Positions 24,664 through 34,740 of a DNA stretch of 64,000 nucleotides are shown here, in pieces; positions within the stretch are counted from its first letter, which is position 1, and each line of letters begins with the position of its first letter. Below the pieces are notes generated by a model. It saw nothing but the letters and a program-made list of their open reading frames with translations. It searched no databases and had not been told where the DNA came from. A program made the translations under genes and the position numbers. Origin of the DNA: Pseudomonas cyclaminis (lineage in GTDB: Bacteria > Pseudomonadota > Gammaproteobacteria > Pseudomonadales > Pseudomonadaceae); the NCBI RefSeq assembly GCF_015163715.1, contig NZ_JADDUM010000027.1, positions 34,343 to 98,342 on the forward strand, in the 5' to 3' direction.

Positions 24664-25453
24664 TCGCAGGTCCGGCAGAATCGTTCATTACTGACGACGC
24701 GTGCAGAAATCGCTGACGCCGACGGTGCATAAATAGCGTGGCAACAACAGTTACCACCACGCCAAGCAGAGCGGTGATTAATGTGCTACGCCAAAAACCT
24801 AGATCCTCGCCGGGCACCAGGAAGGGGCCAAAATACACTAGGCGTTGCTGCTCCTGATAAGCAGTCGCTGGAACGAATATCACGCTGAGTTTTTGAGGGT
24901 TGTCGATTGCCGTGGCCATGCCTGGGATGCTGCCTGCCACCATCCTGCGAACACGTGCGCGGATGTTGTCGGGATCCAGGCGTGGGTCGTGTTTTATAAA
25001 CACAGAAGCAGATGCGGGCTGGACCGGTTCACCGGGTGCGATGCGTTCAGGCAGTACCACGTGGACTCGGGCAACGATGACTCCGTCAATGTTGGACAGC
25101 GTGGCCTCAAGTCCTTGGGACAAGGCATAGATGTAGCGCGCTCGCTCTTCGAGCGGCGTGGAGATAACGCCTTCCTTGCGAAATGTTTCGCCCAGTGTCG
25201 TCCTGGCCGCTCGTGGCAGACCCGCGGCTTCCAAGGTACGTACGGCGCGCCCGATGTTGTTTGCGTTGACCGTCACAATGACACCATCTTTGCTAGGGAC
25301 TTTTTTCGCGCGAATGTGTTTATCTGCAAGTTCTGCTATGACCTCATTGGCCTCTTGCTCAGAGAGCTTGCTATGGAGCTCGACCCGCTCACCGCAACCG
25401 TTCAGCATAAGTATAGTTGCCAAGAGTAATACGAAAGGCAATAAGTTATTCAT
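24653..25453 (-). CDS. hrcJ: T3SS inner ring lipoprotein HrcJ (SctJ)
   Basis: A 266-residue lipoprotein of the inner-membrane ring. Signal peptide with lipobox LNG-Cys20. Two periplasmic ring-building domains follow: LHSKLSEQEANEVIAELADK and GLEATLSNIDGVIVARVHVVLPE, the second with the family segment ASVFIKHDPRLDP. A C-terminal membrane helix (STLITALLGVVVTVVATLFM, about 223-242) and a short basic tail close the protein. Intact. Confidence 0.95.
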   Translation of the reverse strand: MNNLLPFVLLLATILMLNGCGERVELHSKLSEQEANEVIAELADKHIRAKKVPSKDGVIVTVNANNIGRAVRTLEAAGLPRAARTTLGETFRKEGVISTPLEERARYIYALSQGLEATLSNIDGVIVARVHVVLPERIAPGEPVQPASASVFIKHDPRLDPDNIRARVRRMVAGSIPGMATAIDNPQKLSVIFVPATAYQEQQRLVYFGPFLVPGEDLGFWRSTLITALLGVVVTVVATLFMHRRRQRFLHASSVMNDSAGPANDA

Positions 25454-25458
25454 GTTGA

Positions 25459-25827
25459 TTATTGCAAGTTAGAAACTTTGTCAATGCTTTGTGTCGTCTT
25501 GGCAAGGCATTTTACTAGCAGTTGGGAGGTTATTTGTATATTCGCCAGCACTCCAGGGAATTCCCGGAATTTAGTCATGTCCAGCTGCTTGTTAGTTGAT
25601 TTAAGCAGTTTTGCCATTCGCATTTTAGATGTGTATAACGGATTGATAGCCTCAGCAATCCCGGGGGCTAGAGAAGGCCTGGTATTAGATGCGTTTATCT
25701 TTGTATTCTCTTCGAGCAATGATGTGAAGAAACAAGAGTCGCTATGGCAGGTTGACTGATCTCGTTTGGTGTTAGTAGTGCCGAGATCTAGCTTTTTCTC
25801 TAAGTCAACAAATTCTCTTATTTGCAT
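25459..25827 (-). CDS. hrpB: T3SS inner rod protein HrpB (SctI)
   Basis: A 122-residue polar protein. The C-terminal third (KFREFPGVLANIQITSQLLVKCLAKTTQSIDKVSNLQ region) is the amphipathic helix expected for SctI inner rod subunits. It is followed by hrcJ five bases later. In P. syringae hrpZ precedes hrpB; here hrpA does, after a strong hairpin. Sequence conservation is weak, so the call rests mainly on order and size. Confidence 0.78.
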   Translation of the reverse strand: MQIREFVDLEKKLDLGTTNTKRDQSTCHSDSCFFTSLLEENTKINASNTRPSLAPGIAEAINPLYTSKMRMAKLLKSTNKQLDMTKFREFPGVLANIQITSQLLVKCLAKTTQSIDKVSNLQ

Positions 25828-25896
25828 AACATACCTATTATATAAAGCGCCGCAGAAAAATTTACAAAAATAGTGAGCGCTGACTACGGTTTGGGG

Positions 25897-25922
25897 CCTC
25901 TCGGGCTGATATGCCCGAGAGG
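25897..25922. other. Perfect 10-bp hairpin between hrpA and hrpB
   Basis: CCTCTCGGGC (25897-25906), six-base loop, GCCCGAGAGG (25913-25922). It lies directly after the pilin gene hrpA on the same transcript as hrpB. No T-run follows on the minus strand, so full termination is unlikely; partial attenuation or protection of the hrpA message from 3' decay would give the excess of pilin that a pilus needs. Confidence 0.6.
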
Positions 25923-25931
25923 TAAAAACTA

Positions 25932-26129
25932 TTAAGTTTTGGCAACTTGAAGGAGGTCGTTAAATTTTTTCTTATCAATTTGCTTCAAGGCAGTTTCAAG
26001 TTTATTCCCTCTATCAAGGCCGTCAAGAGCGTCTGCGGCGGAGTTAGATCCCGATTCCGAGCTCGATGAGGCGCCGTAGTTTTGCTGTTGAGTATATGGA
26101 TTTGTTGGGGGGAGACCGGATATAGACAT
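25932..26129 (-). CDS. hrpA: Hrp pilin HrpA
   Basis: A 65-residue pilin subunit. The N-terminal half is Ser/Asn/Gln-rich and variable (MSISGLPPTNPYTQQQNYGA); the C-terminal part LDRGNKLETALKQIDKKKFNDLLQVAKT is the conserved assembly helix. Good ribosome-binding site (CTGGAG, 8 nt). Shorter than the roughly 110-residue HrpA of P. syringae. An imperfect Hrp box lies about 100 bases upstream. First gene of the minus-strand structural run. Confidence 0.82.
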   Translation of the reverse strand: MSISGLPPTNPYTQQQNYGASSSSESGSNSAADALDGLDRGNKLETALKQIDKKKFNDLLQVAKT

Positions 26130-26228
26130 GAGAAAAACTCCAGAACATTAATTTTCAAGTTTGTTTTTTGCTGTCGATCAAAAATGTGGAAAAGGTCATT
26201 TTTTCTCACAAATGATCTTGGCGTTAGA

Positions 26229-26256
26229 TATGTGGCTTGTAGGTCGGTGGCGTTCC
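26229..26256 (-). promoter_or_regulatory. Hrp box promoter of hrpA (one mismatch)
   Basis: Minus strand GGAACG (26256-26251), 15 nt, CCACATA (26235-26229). It matches GGAACC-N15/16-CCACNNA except for the last base of the first half. It leaves an hrpA leader of about 90 bases, in keeping with long untranslated pilin leaders. The rest of 26130-26406 shows no gene. Confidence 0.72.
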
Positions 26257-26406
26257 ATATCATGAGTAAATTAGATGTTTCTAAATGTGTTACTGGCATG
26301 AATGTCGGTATGATATTTTTGTTAAGGCATGGAGTTGCTGAATTTCTCGAGGTGTAGCCAGGGGGGCAAATGTTTCTAGAGAAAATGCACCTTCAAGCCA
26401 ACCTGA

Positions 26407-27330
26407 TTACCTCAGCGATATCGCTAGCTGTTTCATCCTATAGTATAAAGTCCGCTTGGTTACCTTAAGCTCAACCGCTACATTGTCTACACAGTGTTGG
26501 TGCCGGAACAACGACTCTTCAATTAGCGCTTTTTCAATTTGCTGCAAGCGCTCCTTGAGGCTTGCTTGAACTTCTTGTTCGCTGCTCATGGGAGTAGAAA
26601 ACGGTGGCAAATTCAACACGAACCGTTTGGCCGTTGACCGTAGTTCACGCACGTTGCCGAGCCAGGTGTGGCATAGCAGTTGTTGCAGTAGCCCCTCAGA
26701 AGGGTGCGGGGCAGTGCATTTGAAGCGGTTTGCTTCTTGCCGGATCATTTCCAGGAACAGCGGAATGATGCGCTCGCGTCGCTCCCGCAGTGCCGGGAGC
26801 TGAATATTCACGACATTCAGGCGAAAATACAGGTCACGCCTGAAGGTGCCGTGTTCGACCATCTGGTGCAGCGAGTGCTGGGCAGACGCAATGACGCGCA
26901 TGTCCACAGGGATGAAGCGGGTCGAACCCAGGCGCTCCACGCCGCGTGATTCCAGCACGCGTAGCAGCTTGGCCTGCAGGTTCAATGGCATGCTGTCGAT
27001 CTCATCAAGGTAAAGCGTGCCCAGGTGGGCAGCCTCTACGAAGCCGGCCCTGGATTGCATCGCCCCGGTATAGGCGCCGCTGTTGACGCCGAACAATTGG
27101 CTTTCCGCGAGGCTTTCCGGGATGGCTGCACAGTTCACGGGAACAAAATTACCTCGCCGTCCCGATAGAAGATGAATCCGTTGTGCTAGCGTATCTTTGC
27201 CTGTACCGGTTTCCCCCAGTAACAAAATGTCAATGTTGAGGGTAGCCGTGTTGTTTAGTGTGTTTTCAATATCTGGGCCTTCGATGAGTGAAAATGCCGT
27301 TTCATTTTCCATGTTGAAGGTTGTCGACAT
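26407..27330 (-). CDS. hrpS: HrpR/HrpS-type sigma54 activator
   Basis: A 307-residue bacterial enhancer-binding protein without a receiver domain, as in HrpR/HrpS (RspR in P. fluorescens). Walker A GETGTGKD (about 39-46), sigma54-contact loop GAYTGA in place of GAFTGA (about 85-90), Walker B LYLDEID (about 106-112), arginine finger region FRRDLYFRLNVV, and C-terminal Fis-like helix-turn-helix (VDNVAVELKVTKRTLYYRMKQL). It should activate hrpL. P. syringae has two adjacent genes acting as a hetero-hexamer; only this one is present here, so it probably works alone. GAFTGA-to-GAYTGA is conservative. Confidence 0.92.
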   Translation of the reverse strand: MSTTFNMENETAFSLIEGPDIENTLNNTATLNIDILLLGETGTGKDTLAQRIHLLSGRRGNFVPVNCAAIPESLAESQLFGVNSGAYTGAMQSRAGFVEAAHLGTLYLDEIDSMPLNLQAKLLRVLESRGVERLGSTRFIPVDMRVIASAQHSLHQMVEHGTFRRDLYFRLNVVNIQLPALRERRERIIPLFLEMIRQEANRFKCTAPHPSEGLLQQLLCHTWLGNVRELRSTAKRFVLNLPPFSTPMSSEQEVQASLKERLQQIEKALIEESLFRHQHCVDNVAVELKVTKRTLYYRMKQLAISLR

Positions 27331-27591
27331 TGAAAGATGTTCCCTTCCTGCTATTAATTCATTGTTAAAAGGACGTTATGCTCGCGATGACCAGTGGCGT
27401 AGATTATAGGGGCTGTCATTCATTCTTAAAGGGGGGCGACGGGCAATTGCTGTAGGAAAGTGTCTTTATGTTGTAGCGATGAAGTCGCATCGTTCTTGGT
27501 GGGTGCGAGGAATAAGCAAGTCAAATAGGATAAGTCTGAAAGTATTTAATATTCGGATATGAAGACTATATAAAATTAAATACTTGCCCAC
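27331..27591. other. Intergenic region between hrpS and ychF
   Basis: The boundary between the T3SS cluster and the housekeeping genes. AT-rich, no gene. It presumably holds the hrpS promoter; I see no clear Hrp box or sigma54 element. The ychF terminator follows at 27592. Confidence 0.5.
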
Positions 27592-27622
27592 AAAAAAGCC
27601 GATGCAATGCATCGGCTTTTTT
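27592..27622 (-). terminator. Terminator after ychF
   Basis: AAAAAAGCCGATGCA pairs with TGCATCGGCTTTTTT, a near-perfect palindrome with A-run and T-run on either side, so it can act in both directions. It closes the prs-rplY-pth-ychF transcription unit. Confidence 0.9.
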
Positions 27623-27644
27623 ATTGGTGTATTAAGAGTGACGT

Positions 27645-28745
27645 TTACACGTTAAAGCGGAAGTGCATCACGTCGCCATCCTTGACGATATATTCCTTAC
27701 CTTCCAAACGCCATTTACCGGCTTCCTTAGCACCGGCCTCACCCTTGAACTGGATAAAGTCGTTGTAGGCGATCACTTCAGCGCGGATAAAGCCTTTTTC
27801 AAAGTCGGTGTGGATCACACCGGCAGCCTGTGGCGCAGTGGCGCCGACTTTTACGGTCCAGGCGCGGACTTCTTCGACACCGGCGGTGAAGTAGGTCTGC
27901 AGGTTGAGCATTTCGTAGCCGGCGCGGATCACGCGGTTCAGGCCAGGTTCTTCCAGGCCCAGGGCCTCAAGGAACATGTCTTTCTCTTCGCCGTCATCGA
28001 GCTCGGCGATTTCTGCTTCGATCTTGTTGCACACCGGCACCACGATCGCGCCTTCTTCGTCGGCAATGGCCTTGACCACGTCGAGCAGCGGGTTGTTCTC
28101 GAAGCCGTCTTCAGCGACGTTGGCGATGTACATCACAGGCTTGGTGGTCAGCAGGTGAAAGCCCTTGATCACGGCCTTCTCGTCAGCGCCCATGGTCTTC
28201 ATCAGGCTGCGTGCCGGCTTGCCTTCGGTGAAGTGCGCGATCAACTGCTCCAGCAGGCCTTTCTGGACCACTGCGTCCTTGTCGCCGCCCTTGGCGTTAC
28301 GTGCGACTTTCTGCAGTTGCTTCTCGCAGCTGTCGAGGTCGGCGAAGATCAGTTCCAGGTCGATGATCTCGATGTCGCGTTTCGGATCGACGCTGTTGGA
28401 GACGTGAATCACGTTCTCGTCTTCAAAGCAGCGGACTACATGGGCGATGGCGTCGGTTTCACGGATGTTGGCCAGGAACTTGTTGCCCAGGCCTTCGCCT
28501 TTCGATGCGCCGGCTACCAGGCCGGCGATGTCGACGAACTCCATGGTGGTCGGCAGGACGCGCTTGGGATTGACGATGGCCGCCAGGGCGTCCAGGCGTG
28601 GATCCGGCATCGGCACGATACCGCTGTTGGGTTCGATGGTGCAGAAGGGGAAGTTCTCCGCCGCAATACCGGACTTGGTCAAAGCGTTGAACAAGGTGGA
28701 TTTGCCGACGTTGGGCAGGCCGACGATGCCGCAATTGAATCCCAT
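27645..28745 (-). CDS. ychF: Redox-regulated Obg-like ATPase YchF
   Basis: A 366-residue P-loop ATPase of the OLA1/YchF family, ribosome-associated and linked to oxidative stress and iron. Walker [12 protein letters not shown] (about 13-23), switch region [21 protein letters not shown] (about 72-92), a coiled-coil insert and a C-terminal TGS domain ([21 protein letters not shown] region, ending [13 protein letters not shown]). The G4-like motif is the ATP-preferring NxxE form (VCNKIEAE). Downstream partner of pth, as in most gamma-proteobacteria. Confidence 0.96.
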   Translation of the reverse strand: MGFNCGIVGLPNVGKSTLFNALTKSGIAAENFPFCTIEPNSGIVPMPDPRLDALAAIVNPKRVLPTTMEFVDIAGLVAGASKGEGLGNKFLANIRETDAIAHVVRCFEDENVIHVSNSVDPKRDIEIIDLELIFADLDSCEKQLQKVARNAKGGDKDAVVQKGLLEQLIAHFTEGKPARSLMKTMGADEKAVIKGFHLLTTKPVMYIANVAEDGFENNPLLDVVKAIADEEGAIVVPVCNKIEAEIAELDDGEEKDMFLEALGLEEPGLNRVIRAGYEMLNLQTYFTAGVEEVRAWTVKVGATAPQAAGVIHTDFEKGFIRAEVIAYNDFIQFKGEAGAKEAGKWRLEGKEYIVKDGDVMHFRFNV

Positions 28746-28767
28746 GGTGTTTCCCCTCGGAAAAAAG

Positions 28768-29352
28768 TCAGGCCTTCTGGCTGTGCAGGTTTTTCATCGC
28801 ACGGTTCCATTCACCGGCGAAGATATCCGGCAGCACGCCGAGGGCAAAGTCGATGCTGGCATCGAGTTTTTCCTGTTCGGCGCGTGGCGCACGACCCAGG
28901 ACGAAATTTGAAACCATACTCGCAACGCCTGGGTGGCCAATGCCGAGCCGCAGACGGTAGAAATTATTCTGATTACCCAACTGCGCGATGATGTCGCGCA
29001 GGCCGTTATGCCCGCCATGCCCGCCGCCAAGCTTGAGCTTGGCAACGCCGGGAGGCAGGTCCAGTTCGTCATGGGCCACCAGGATTTCTTCGGGTTTGAT
29101 CCGGAAGAAGCCCGCAAGCGCCGCGACAGCCTGGCCGCTGCGGTTCATGTAGGTGGTGGGAATCAGTAGACGAACATCCTGACCCTGGTGCGAGAAGCGC
29201 CCGGTCAGGCCAAAATATTTGCGATCGGCCGCCAGGTTTACACCTTGGGCATGGGCGATGCGCTCAACAAAAAGGGCCCCCGCGTTATGCCGGGTCTGTT
29301 CGTATTCGGCGCCTGGATTTCCCAGGCCAACGATCAGTTTAATGGCAGTCAC
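28768..29352 (-). CDS. pth: Peptidyl-tRNA hydrolase
   Basis: A 194-residue enzyme that frees tRNA from drop-off peptidyl-tRNA. GTG 29352 is chosen because GGAAGG lies upstream and the product then matches the family. Signature [17 protein letters not shown] (about 9-25) with the catalytic His (about 22) and TTYMNRSG (about 67-74); [13 protein letters not shown] (about 110-122) with the second conserved region. Encoded between rplY and ychF. Confidence 0.96.
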   Translation of the reverse strand: MTAIKLIVGLGNPGAEYEQTRHNAGALFVERIAHAQGVNLAADRKYFGLTGRFSHQGQDVRLLIPTTYMNRSGQAVAALAGFFRIKPEEILVAHDELDLPPGVAKLKLGGGHGGHNGLRDIIAQLGNQNNFYRLRLGIGHPGVASMVSNFVLGRAPRAEQEKLDASIDFALGVLPDIFAGEWNRAMKNLHSQKA

Positions 29353-29520
29353 GACAGGGGCCCTTCCTTTGGAGTTGTGGATAACATCGCCGCGACCTGA
29401 GTGCGGCGAAAGTGGACGACAGGAGCTCACTTATCCAGAGATAAACTTCGCGTTGTCGCCCGCTTTCTCGCTACGTTCCGGTCCGCGATGTTTCCTCAAG
29501 CTCCGGCAATACAGAGTGAA

Positions 29521-30120
29521 TTACTCTGCAGCGCCTTCTTCAGCTTCTGGAGCAACGCGTGGAGCGTGTACGTTTGCAACAGCTTTGTCATCACCGTGAG
29601 CCAGTGCAACGAACTCAACGCCTTTAGGGGCCTTGAGGTCGGACAGGTGAACGATTGCGCCGATTTCCAGAGCCGACAGGTCGACTTCGATGAACTCAGG
29701 CAGATCTTTCGGCAGGCAAGTTACTTCGATTTCGTTCAGGACGTGAGAGATCTCGCCGCCTTTCTTGACCGGAGCTTCTTCACCAACAAAGTGCACAGGC
29801 ACGATAGCGGTCAGTTTCTGACCGGCTACAACGCGTACAAAGTCAGCGTGCAGTACGTGGCCCTTGGACGGGTGACGTTGCAGGGCTTTGATGATTACGT
29901 TCTGCTTTTTGCCGCCAACGTTCAGTTCGATAACGTGGCTGTAGGCAGCATCGTTTTCGAGCAGTTTGGCAACTTCTTTAGCCAGCATGCTGATGGATTC
30001 AGGGGCTTTTTCGCCACCGTAAACTACAGCTGGAACCAGGCTTGCGAGACGACGCAGGCGGCGGCTCGCACCTTTCCCCAGGTCGGAACGCACTTCAGCA
30101 TTCAGAGTAAAATCGTTCAT
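29521..30120 (-). CDS. rplY: 50S ribosomal protein L25 (general stress protein CTC type)
   Basis: A 199-residue two-domain L25. The N-terminal domain ([21 protein letters not shown]) binds 5S rRNA; the C-terminal extension ([16 protein letters not shown], and [28 protein letters not shown]) is the TL5/CTC type. ATG 30120 has a GGAGATA ribosome-binding site. The tail is acidic and Ala-rich. Located between prs and pth, the usual order. Confidence 0.96.
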   Translation of the reverse strand: MNDFTLNAEVRSDLGKGASRRLRRLASLVPAVVYGGEKAPESISMLAKEVAKLLENDAAYSHVIELNVGGKKQNVIIKALQRHPSKGHVLHADFVRVVAGQKLTAIVPVHFVGEEAPVKKGGEISHVLNEIEVTCLPKDLPEFIEVDLSALEIGAIVHLSDLKAPKGVEFVALAHGDDKAVANVHAPRVAPEAEEGAAE

Positions 30121-30191
30121 GTTGTATCTCCAAAATAACCACATTCGCCCCAGCGTTTGCGACCAGCGCTAAAGGCGATATGGGCAAAAAA

Positions 30192-30226
30192 GCCCCGCCC
30201 CAACAGAATGCTGGGGCGGGGCGCTT
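30192..30226 (-). terminator. Terminator after prs
   Basis: GCCCCGCCCCA (30192-30202) pairs with TGGGGCGGGGC (30212-30222), 11 bp, followed on the minus strand by TTTTTT. It separates prs from rplY, at least partly. Confidence 0.88.
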
Positions 30227-30258
30227 TTCGTCAGTGAGGTGTTCCGAAGGTTTGACCC

Positions 30259-31200
30259 TTAGCGGAACATCGCGCTGATCGATTCTTCATTGCTGATGCG
30301 GCGAACCGCTTCGGCAACTACCGGTGCGATATCCAGTTGACGGATACGCGCACAGGCTTGTGCAGCAGCGGACAACGGGATGGTGTTAGTCACCACCAGT
30401 TCGTCCAGCACAGAGTTCTCGATGTTCTCGATCGCTCGGCCCGACAGCACAGGGTGTGTGCAGTAGGCGAAGACTTTTGCTGCACCGTGCTCTTTCAAGG
30501 CTTTCGCCGCATGGCACAGGGTGCCGGCGGTGTCGACCATGTCATCAACCAGAATACAGGTACGCCCTTCGACATCACCGATGATATGCATCACTTCAGA
30601 GTGATTGGCTTTCTCGCGGCGTTTGTCGATGATCCCGAGATCAACGCCCAGGGATTTGGCAACGGCCCGTGCACGCACGACGCCACCAATGTCCGGGGAC
30701 ACGATCATCAGGTTTTCAAAGCGCTGGTCTTCGATATCGTCCACCAGTACTGGCGAACCGTAGATGTTATCTACCGGAATATCGAAGAACCCCTGGATTT
30801 GGTCAGCGTGCAGGTCAACCGTGAGAACACGGTCGATGCCTACCACGGTCAGCATGTCAGCAACGACTTTCGCGCTGATAGCCACACGTGCGGAACGCGG
30901 ACGGCGATCCTGACGGGCATAACCAAAGTAAGGGATTACAGCTGTGATTCGAGTCGCTGAGGAGCGGCGGAAGGCATCAGCCATCACGACGAGTTCCATC
31001 AGGTTATCGTTGGTCGGAGCGCAGGTCGGCTGAATAATGAAGACGTCTTTACCGCGGACGTTTTCATTGATCTCGGCTGTAATTTCGCCGTCGGAGAATT
31101 TACCGACAGAGATGTCACCGAGAGGGATATGCAGCTGACGTACGACACGTCGAGCCAGATCGGGGTTGGCGTTCCCCGTAAAGACCATCATCTTGGACAC
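30259..31200 (-). CDS. prs: Ribose-phosphate pyrophosphokinase
   Basis: A 313-residue enzyme making PRPP from ribose 5-phosphate and ATP for nucleotide, His and Trp synthesis. Visible motifs: [20 protein letters not shown] (about 36-55), the flexible-loop [20 protein letters not shown] (about 94-113), [20 protein letters not shown] (about 127-146), and the PRPP loop [21 protein letters not shown] (about 213-233). Follows tRNA-Gln on the same strand. Confidence 0.97.
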   Translation of the reverse strand: MSKMMVFTGNANPDLARRVVRQLHIPLGDISVGKFSDGEITAEINENVRGKDVFIIQPTCAPTNDNLMELVVMADAFRRSSATRITAVIPYFGYARQDRRPRSARVAISAKVVADMLTVVGIDRVLTVDLHADQIQGFFDIPVDNIYGSPVLVDDIEDQRFENLMIVSPDIGGVVRARAVAKSLGVDLGIIDKRREKANHSEVMHIIGDVEGRTCILVDDMVDTAGTLCHAAKALKEHGAAKVFAYCTHPVLSGRAIENIENSVLDELVVTNTIPLSAAAQACARIRQLDIAPVVAEAVRRISNEESISAMFR

Positions 31201-31246
31201 GCGCAGTACCTAGAGGCTGAGGGTAACCTGGATGAGTATTAGAAAA

Positions 31247-31321
31247 TGGCAGGGGCGGCTGGATTCGAACCAACGCATGGCAGGATCAAAACCTGCTGCC
31301 TTACCGCTTGGCGACGCCCCT
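31247..31321 (-). tRNA. tRNA-Gln (TTG)
   Basis: A 75-nt cloverleaf with encoded CCA. Acceptor AGGGGCG/CGCCCCT, anticodon stem GCAGG/CCTGC with loop TTTTGAT and anticodon TTG, T arm GTTGGTTCGAATCCAGC. It sits between ispE and prs on the same strand, the conserved Pseudomonas arrangement. Confidence 0.95.
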
Positions 31322-31358
31322 GTATCTGTTGCAACGAGTACCCAGTACTCGATTCCTT

Positions 31359-32210
31359 TTAGAGCAGACTTTGCAGCTTGCGATGCAACATCGAAACGTT
31401 GCTTCCCTTTGCTACAAACCCTGTAAGGGTCTCTGTAAGAAGGGCCGAGACTTTATCAGCTTCAGCTTTGTTTGGGAAGCCCCCAAACACACAACTTCCA
31501 GTTCCGGTTAATTTTGCTTCGGTAAATTTACCTAACAAATTCAAAGCGTTACGTACCTCTGGATAACGCCTTGCTACAACCGGTAAGCAGTCATTTCGAC
31601 TGTTTCCCTTGGGAACGGGGCGCACTTTAATGGGAGAAGAGTTACGTGTCAACAACGGATCTGAAAAAATTTCTGCTGTACTTACAGATACTTGCGGGAC
31701 AAGCACGACATACCACGGCTCTCCGGGGTATTCCGGGGTGAGTTTCTCCCCCACGCCCTCAGCAAAAGCGGCGTGTCCATGCACGAAAACCGGGACGTCG
31801 GCGCCCAGCGTCAGACCCAGTGCGGCCAGGCGATCGTGGTCCCAGCCCAGTTGCCACAAGCGATTCAGACCCAGCAACGTCGTCGCGGCATTTGAACTGC
31901 CGCCGCCGATTCCGCCGCCCATGGGCAAGATTTTATCGATCCAGATATCGATGCCCAACGCACATCCGGATTGTTCCTGAAGTTTTTTTGCCGCCTTCAC
32001 GATCAGGTTGCTGTCGTGGGGCACGCCTTCGAATTCGGTGTGCAGGTGGATCACGCCATCGTCGCGCACGGCGAAAGTGAGTTCATCACCGTAGTCGAGA
32101 AATTGAAACAGCGTCTGCAACTCGTGATAGCCGTCTTCACGACGACCGAGAATGTGCAGCATCAGATTGAGTTTGGCGGGTGAGGGCAGTGTCAGGCGTT
32201 CTGAAGTCAC
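31359..32210 (-). CDS. ispE: 4-diphosphocytidyl-2-C-methyl-D-erythritol kinase
   Basis: A 283-residue GHMP kinase that phosphorylates CDP-ME in the MEP isoprenoid pathway. N-terminal [24 protein letters not shown] (about 8-31) with catalytic Lys, and the ATP loop [22 protein letters not shown] (about 90-111). The start overlaps nothing; the lolB stop lies one base upstream, so the pair is an operon. The sequence context lolB-ispE-tRNA-Gln-prs is standard. Confidence 0.96.
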   Translation of the reverse strand: MTSERLTLPSPAKLNLMLHILGRREDGYHELQTLFQFLDYGDELTFAVRDDGVIHLHTEFEGVPHDSNLIVKAAKKLQEQSGCALGIDIWIDKILPMGGGIGGGSSNAATTLLGLNRLWQLGWDHDRLAALGLTLGADVPVFVHGHAAFAEGVGEKLTPEYPGEPWYVVLVPQVSVSTAEIFSDPLLTRNSSPIKVRPVPKGNSRNDCLPVVARRYPEVRNALNLLGKFTEAKLTGTGSCVFGGFPNKAEADKVSALLTETLTGFVAKGSNVSMLHRKLQSLL

Positions 32211-32211
32211 G

Positions 32212-32829
32212 TTATTGCCCCAGCTTGCGCGGTTGCCAATCCTTGATCACCAGTGTGACGTCAAGGTCAGTGCCATGCAGCTTGATGCGCTCGGGCAGCC
32301 AATAACCGCCCTGTTCCACATAGCTGAGGTACTCGACCTGCCAGCCATCCTGTTCCAGCGATGCGAGGCGGCTGTCACCATTGAGGCTCAGGCGACTCTT
32401 GCTGTCCGGTGCGGGCAAGCCACGCACCCACCACACCAGGTGCGACACCGGTAGCTTCCAGCCAATCTGTTCTTCCAGCAGAGCTTCCGGCGAAGTCGCC
32501 TCATAGCGGCCCTGGTTGGCCACTTCAAGGCTGACTTGCCCCGGTCGGCCTGTCAGGCGAGCGGCACCACGGCCCAGTGGGCCCGACAAACGAATGTCGT
32601 AGTAGTCCTGGCGTTGCAGCCAGAACAACGTGCCGCTGCCGGAGTCCTTGGGTGCGCGCACCCCGACTTTGCCTTCGATCTGCCAGCCATCAATGCTGCT
32701 GAGCTGATCCTTGTGCTGTTGCCATTGCGCCGGGTTGCCCTGGCCTTCAACGGATTCACGGCTGCCGATGCCCGCGCAACCGGCGAGCAGGGCAATAAGA
32801 CTGAACACTACAACGTGGCGCAAGAACAT
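32212..32829 (-). CDS. lolB: Outer-membrane lipoprotein receptor LolB
   Basis: A 205-residue lipoprotein that accepts lipoproteins from LolA and inserts them in the outer membrane. Signal peptide with lipobox LLAG-Cys18. Family segments: [43 protein letters not shown], and [16 protein letters not shown]. Adjacent to ispE, as in many gamma-proteobacteria. Confidence 0.95.
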   Translation of the reverse strand: MFLRHVVVFSLIALLAGCAGIGSRESVEGQGNPAQWQQHKDQLSSIDGWQIEGKVGVRAPKDSGSGTLFWLQRQDYYDIRLSGPLGRGAARLTGRPGQVSLEVANQGRYEATSPEALLEEQIGWKLPVSHLVWWVRGLPAPDSKSRLSLNGDSRLASLEQDGWQVEYLSYVEQGGYWLPERIKLHGTDLDVTLVIKDWQPRKLGQ

Positions 32830-32833
32830 AAGC

Positions 32834-34558
32834 TTAAAGGGTCTCGGATCCGGTCAGGCGCTTGATGGTGCCGCGCAGGATGGGGCTTTCGGGTTGTTCC
32901 TTGAGGAATTTTTCCCAGATTTGACGGGCTTCGCGCTGCTTGCCATTGGCCCACAGCACTTCGCCCAGGTGCGCTGCGACTTCCTGGTCGGGGAAGCGCT
33001 CCAGGGCCTGGCGCAGCAAGCGTTCGGCTTCGTCGAGGTTGCCCAGGCGGTAATTCACCCAGCCGAGGCTGTCGAGTACGGCCGGGTCTTCCGGGTTGAG
33101 CTGGTGTGCCTGTTCGATCAGCACCTTGGCTTCGTCGTAGCGTGTGGTGCGGTCGGACAAGGTGTAGCCCAGGGCGTTGAGGGCCATGGCGTTGTCAGGG
33201 TCGCGCTTGATGATCAGGCGCAGGTCTTTTTCCATCTGCGCCAGGTCATTGCGTTTTTCCGCCTGCATGGCGCGGGTGTAGAGCAGGTTCAAATCGTCGG
33301 GGAATTGCAGCAAGGCTTGTTGCAGCAGTTTCCAGGCGCGCTCGCCCTGATTGTTGGCCGACAAGGTTTCGGCCTGGATCAGGTACAGCTGGATTGCGTA
33401 GTCCGGCTCGGCATCGCGGGCCGCAGCCAGGCGTTTTTCGGCCTCGTCGGTACGGCCGTTGCTCATCAGGATATCGGCCTGGCGCAACTGGGCCGGCAGA
33501 TAGTCGTTGCCGGGGCCAACCTGGGCGTATTCGAGCAGGGCGGCCTGAGGGTCGTTGCGTTCTTCCGCGATACGGCCCAGGTTCAGGTGCGCCGAGTCCA
33601 CATGGCTTTCACGCTCGATCAGTTCTTCCAGGTAACCCTTGGCCTCGTCCCAGGCCTTGGCCTCCAGGCACACCAGCGCCAGGGAGTAACGCAGTTCGTC
33701 GTCATCGGGGTATTGCTGGACCAGGTTGGCGAACTGCACTTTGGCGTCCTCCATACGGTCCTGCTCCACCAGCATACGTGCGTAAGTCAGGCGCAGGCGT
33801 TTGTCGTCCGGGTACTTCTTGATGCTTTTTTCCAGCAGCGGAATCGCTTCCTTGCCGCGATTGAGATTCTGCAGCAAGCGTGCGCGCAGCAGTATCGGCG
33901 CTATCTCGCCCTCGTCCGGCGGGTTCTGCTCCAGCAGCTTCAGCGCGGCGTCGGCCTCGTCGTCCTGTTGCAGCAGCAGCGCCTTGCCGAAAATCAGTTG
34001 GCTGTTCTTTGGATGTTTTTGCAGCAGGCGGTCGAAACTCTTCATCAGACCATTACGCGTGTCCTGGTCAGTGTCGGCAGCCGACAGCGCGAGGAAGTCG
34101 AAATGGGTGTCGCCCTTGCCTTGCAGGACTTTCTCCATATAGACCATGGAGTCGTCATAGCGCCCGGCCCGCGCCAGTTGAATGGCCGCCGCCCGTTGCG
34201 CTTCCAGATCGTCCGGCGCATTTTTCGCCCAGATCAGCGAGGTGTCCAGGGCGGCCTGATCGGCGCCCAGGTACTCGGCAATGCGAAACGCGCGCTCGGA
34301 GATGCCTGGATCCTGGGTGTTGATGGCCTGGGTCACATAGTTGTCCAGCGCAATATCGAAGCGATTGCGTTGGCCGGCCAGTTCCGCACTCAGCAGGCTG
34401 AACACCGTTTCTTCACTGAACGAGGAATAAACCTTGGGCTTTTCAGGGGCGGGGGTGCTGTCTTCTACCGGCGGCGTACCGTCCGGCGACACGGGGGCCA
34501 AGGTCTGGCAGCCGCTGAGGAAGACAAAAGCAAGGAGCAACGCGGAAGATCTATTCAT
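32834..34558 (-). CDS. Tetratricopeptide-repeat lipoprotein
   Basis: A 574-residue lipoprotein. Signal peptide ends with FLSG-Cys17; a Pro/Glu-rich linker follows; the rest is a chain of TPR helices (for example [32 protein letters not shown] and [40 protein letters not shown]). TPR proteins scaffold complexes; this one is expected in the periplasm, anchored in the outer membrane, and always beside lolB in Pseudomonas. Its exact partners are unknown. It is divergent from hemA. Confidence 0.88.
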   Translation of the reverse strand: MNRSSALLLAFVFLSGCQTLAPVSPDGTPPVEDSTPAPEKPKVYSSFSEETVFSLLSAELAGQRNRFDIALDNYVTQAINTQDPGISERAFRIAEYLGADQAALDTSLIWAKNAPDDLEAQRAAAIQLARAGRYDDSMVYMEKVLQGKGDTHFDFLALSAADTDQDTRNGLMKSFDRLLQKHPKNSQLIFGKALLLQQDDEADAALKLLEQNPPDEGEIAPILLRARLLQNLNRGKEAIPLLEKSIKKYPDDKRLRLTYARMLVEQDRMEDAKVQFANLVQQYPDDDELRYSLALVCLEAKAWDEAKGYLEELIERESHVDSAHLNLGRIAEERNDPQAALLEYAQVGPGNDYLPAQLRQADILMSNGRTDEAEKRLAAARDAEPDYAIQLYLIQAETLSANNQGERAWKLLQQALLQFPDDLNLLYTRAMQAEKRNDLAQMEKDLRLIIKRDPDNAMALNALGYTLSDRTTRYDEAKVLIEQAHQLNPEDPAVLDSLGWVNYRLGNLDEAERLLRQALERFPDQEVAAHLGEVLWANGKQREARQIWEKFLKEQPESPILRGTIKRLTGSETL

Positions 34559-34740
34559 ATAGGAAGAGGACGACTAACCTGCGGTCGGATCATCATGACA
34601 CAAGCCTTCGGCCAAACATAACCGAGTCTCAGTTGATGCCTTTATAGACACAAGGCATTAGGACAATAGACGACGGTGGTTGTTCTGAATCTTTCGAAGT
34701 AGGACAATTGTCGGCTTCCCGACATCATCAGCGATATTGA

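Noticed and set aside
32711..34621. 636-codon plus-strand frame opposite the TPR lipoprotein
   Set aside because: Antisense shadow; the minus-strand gene has signal peptide, lipobox and TPR pattern.
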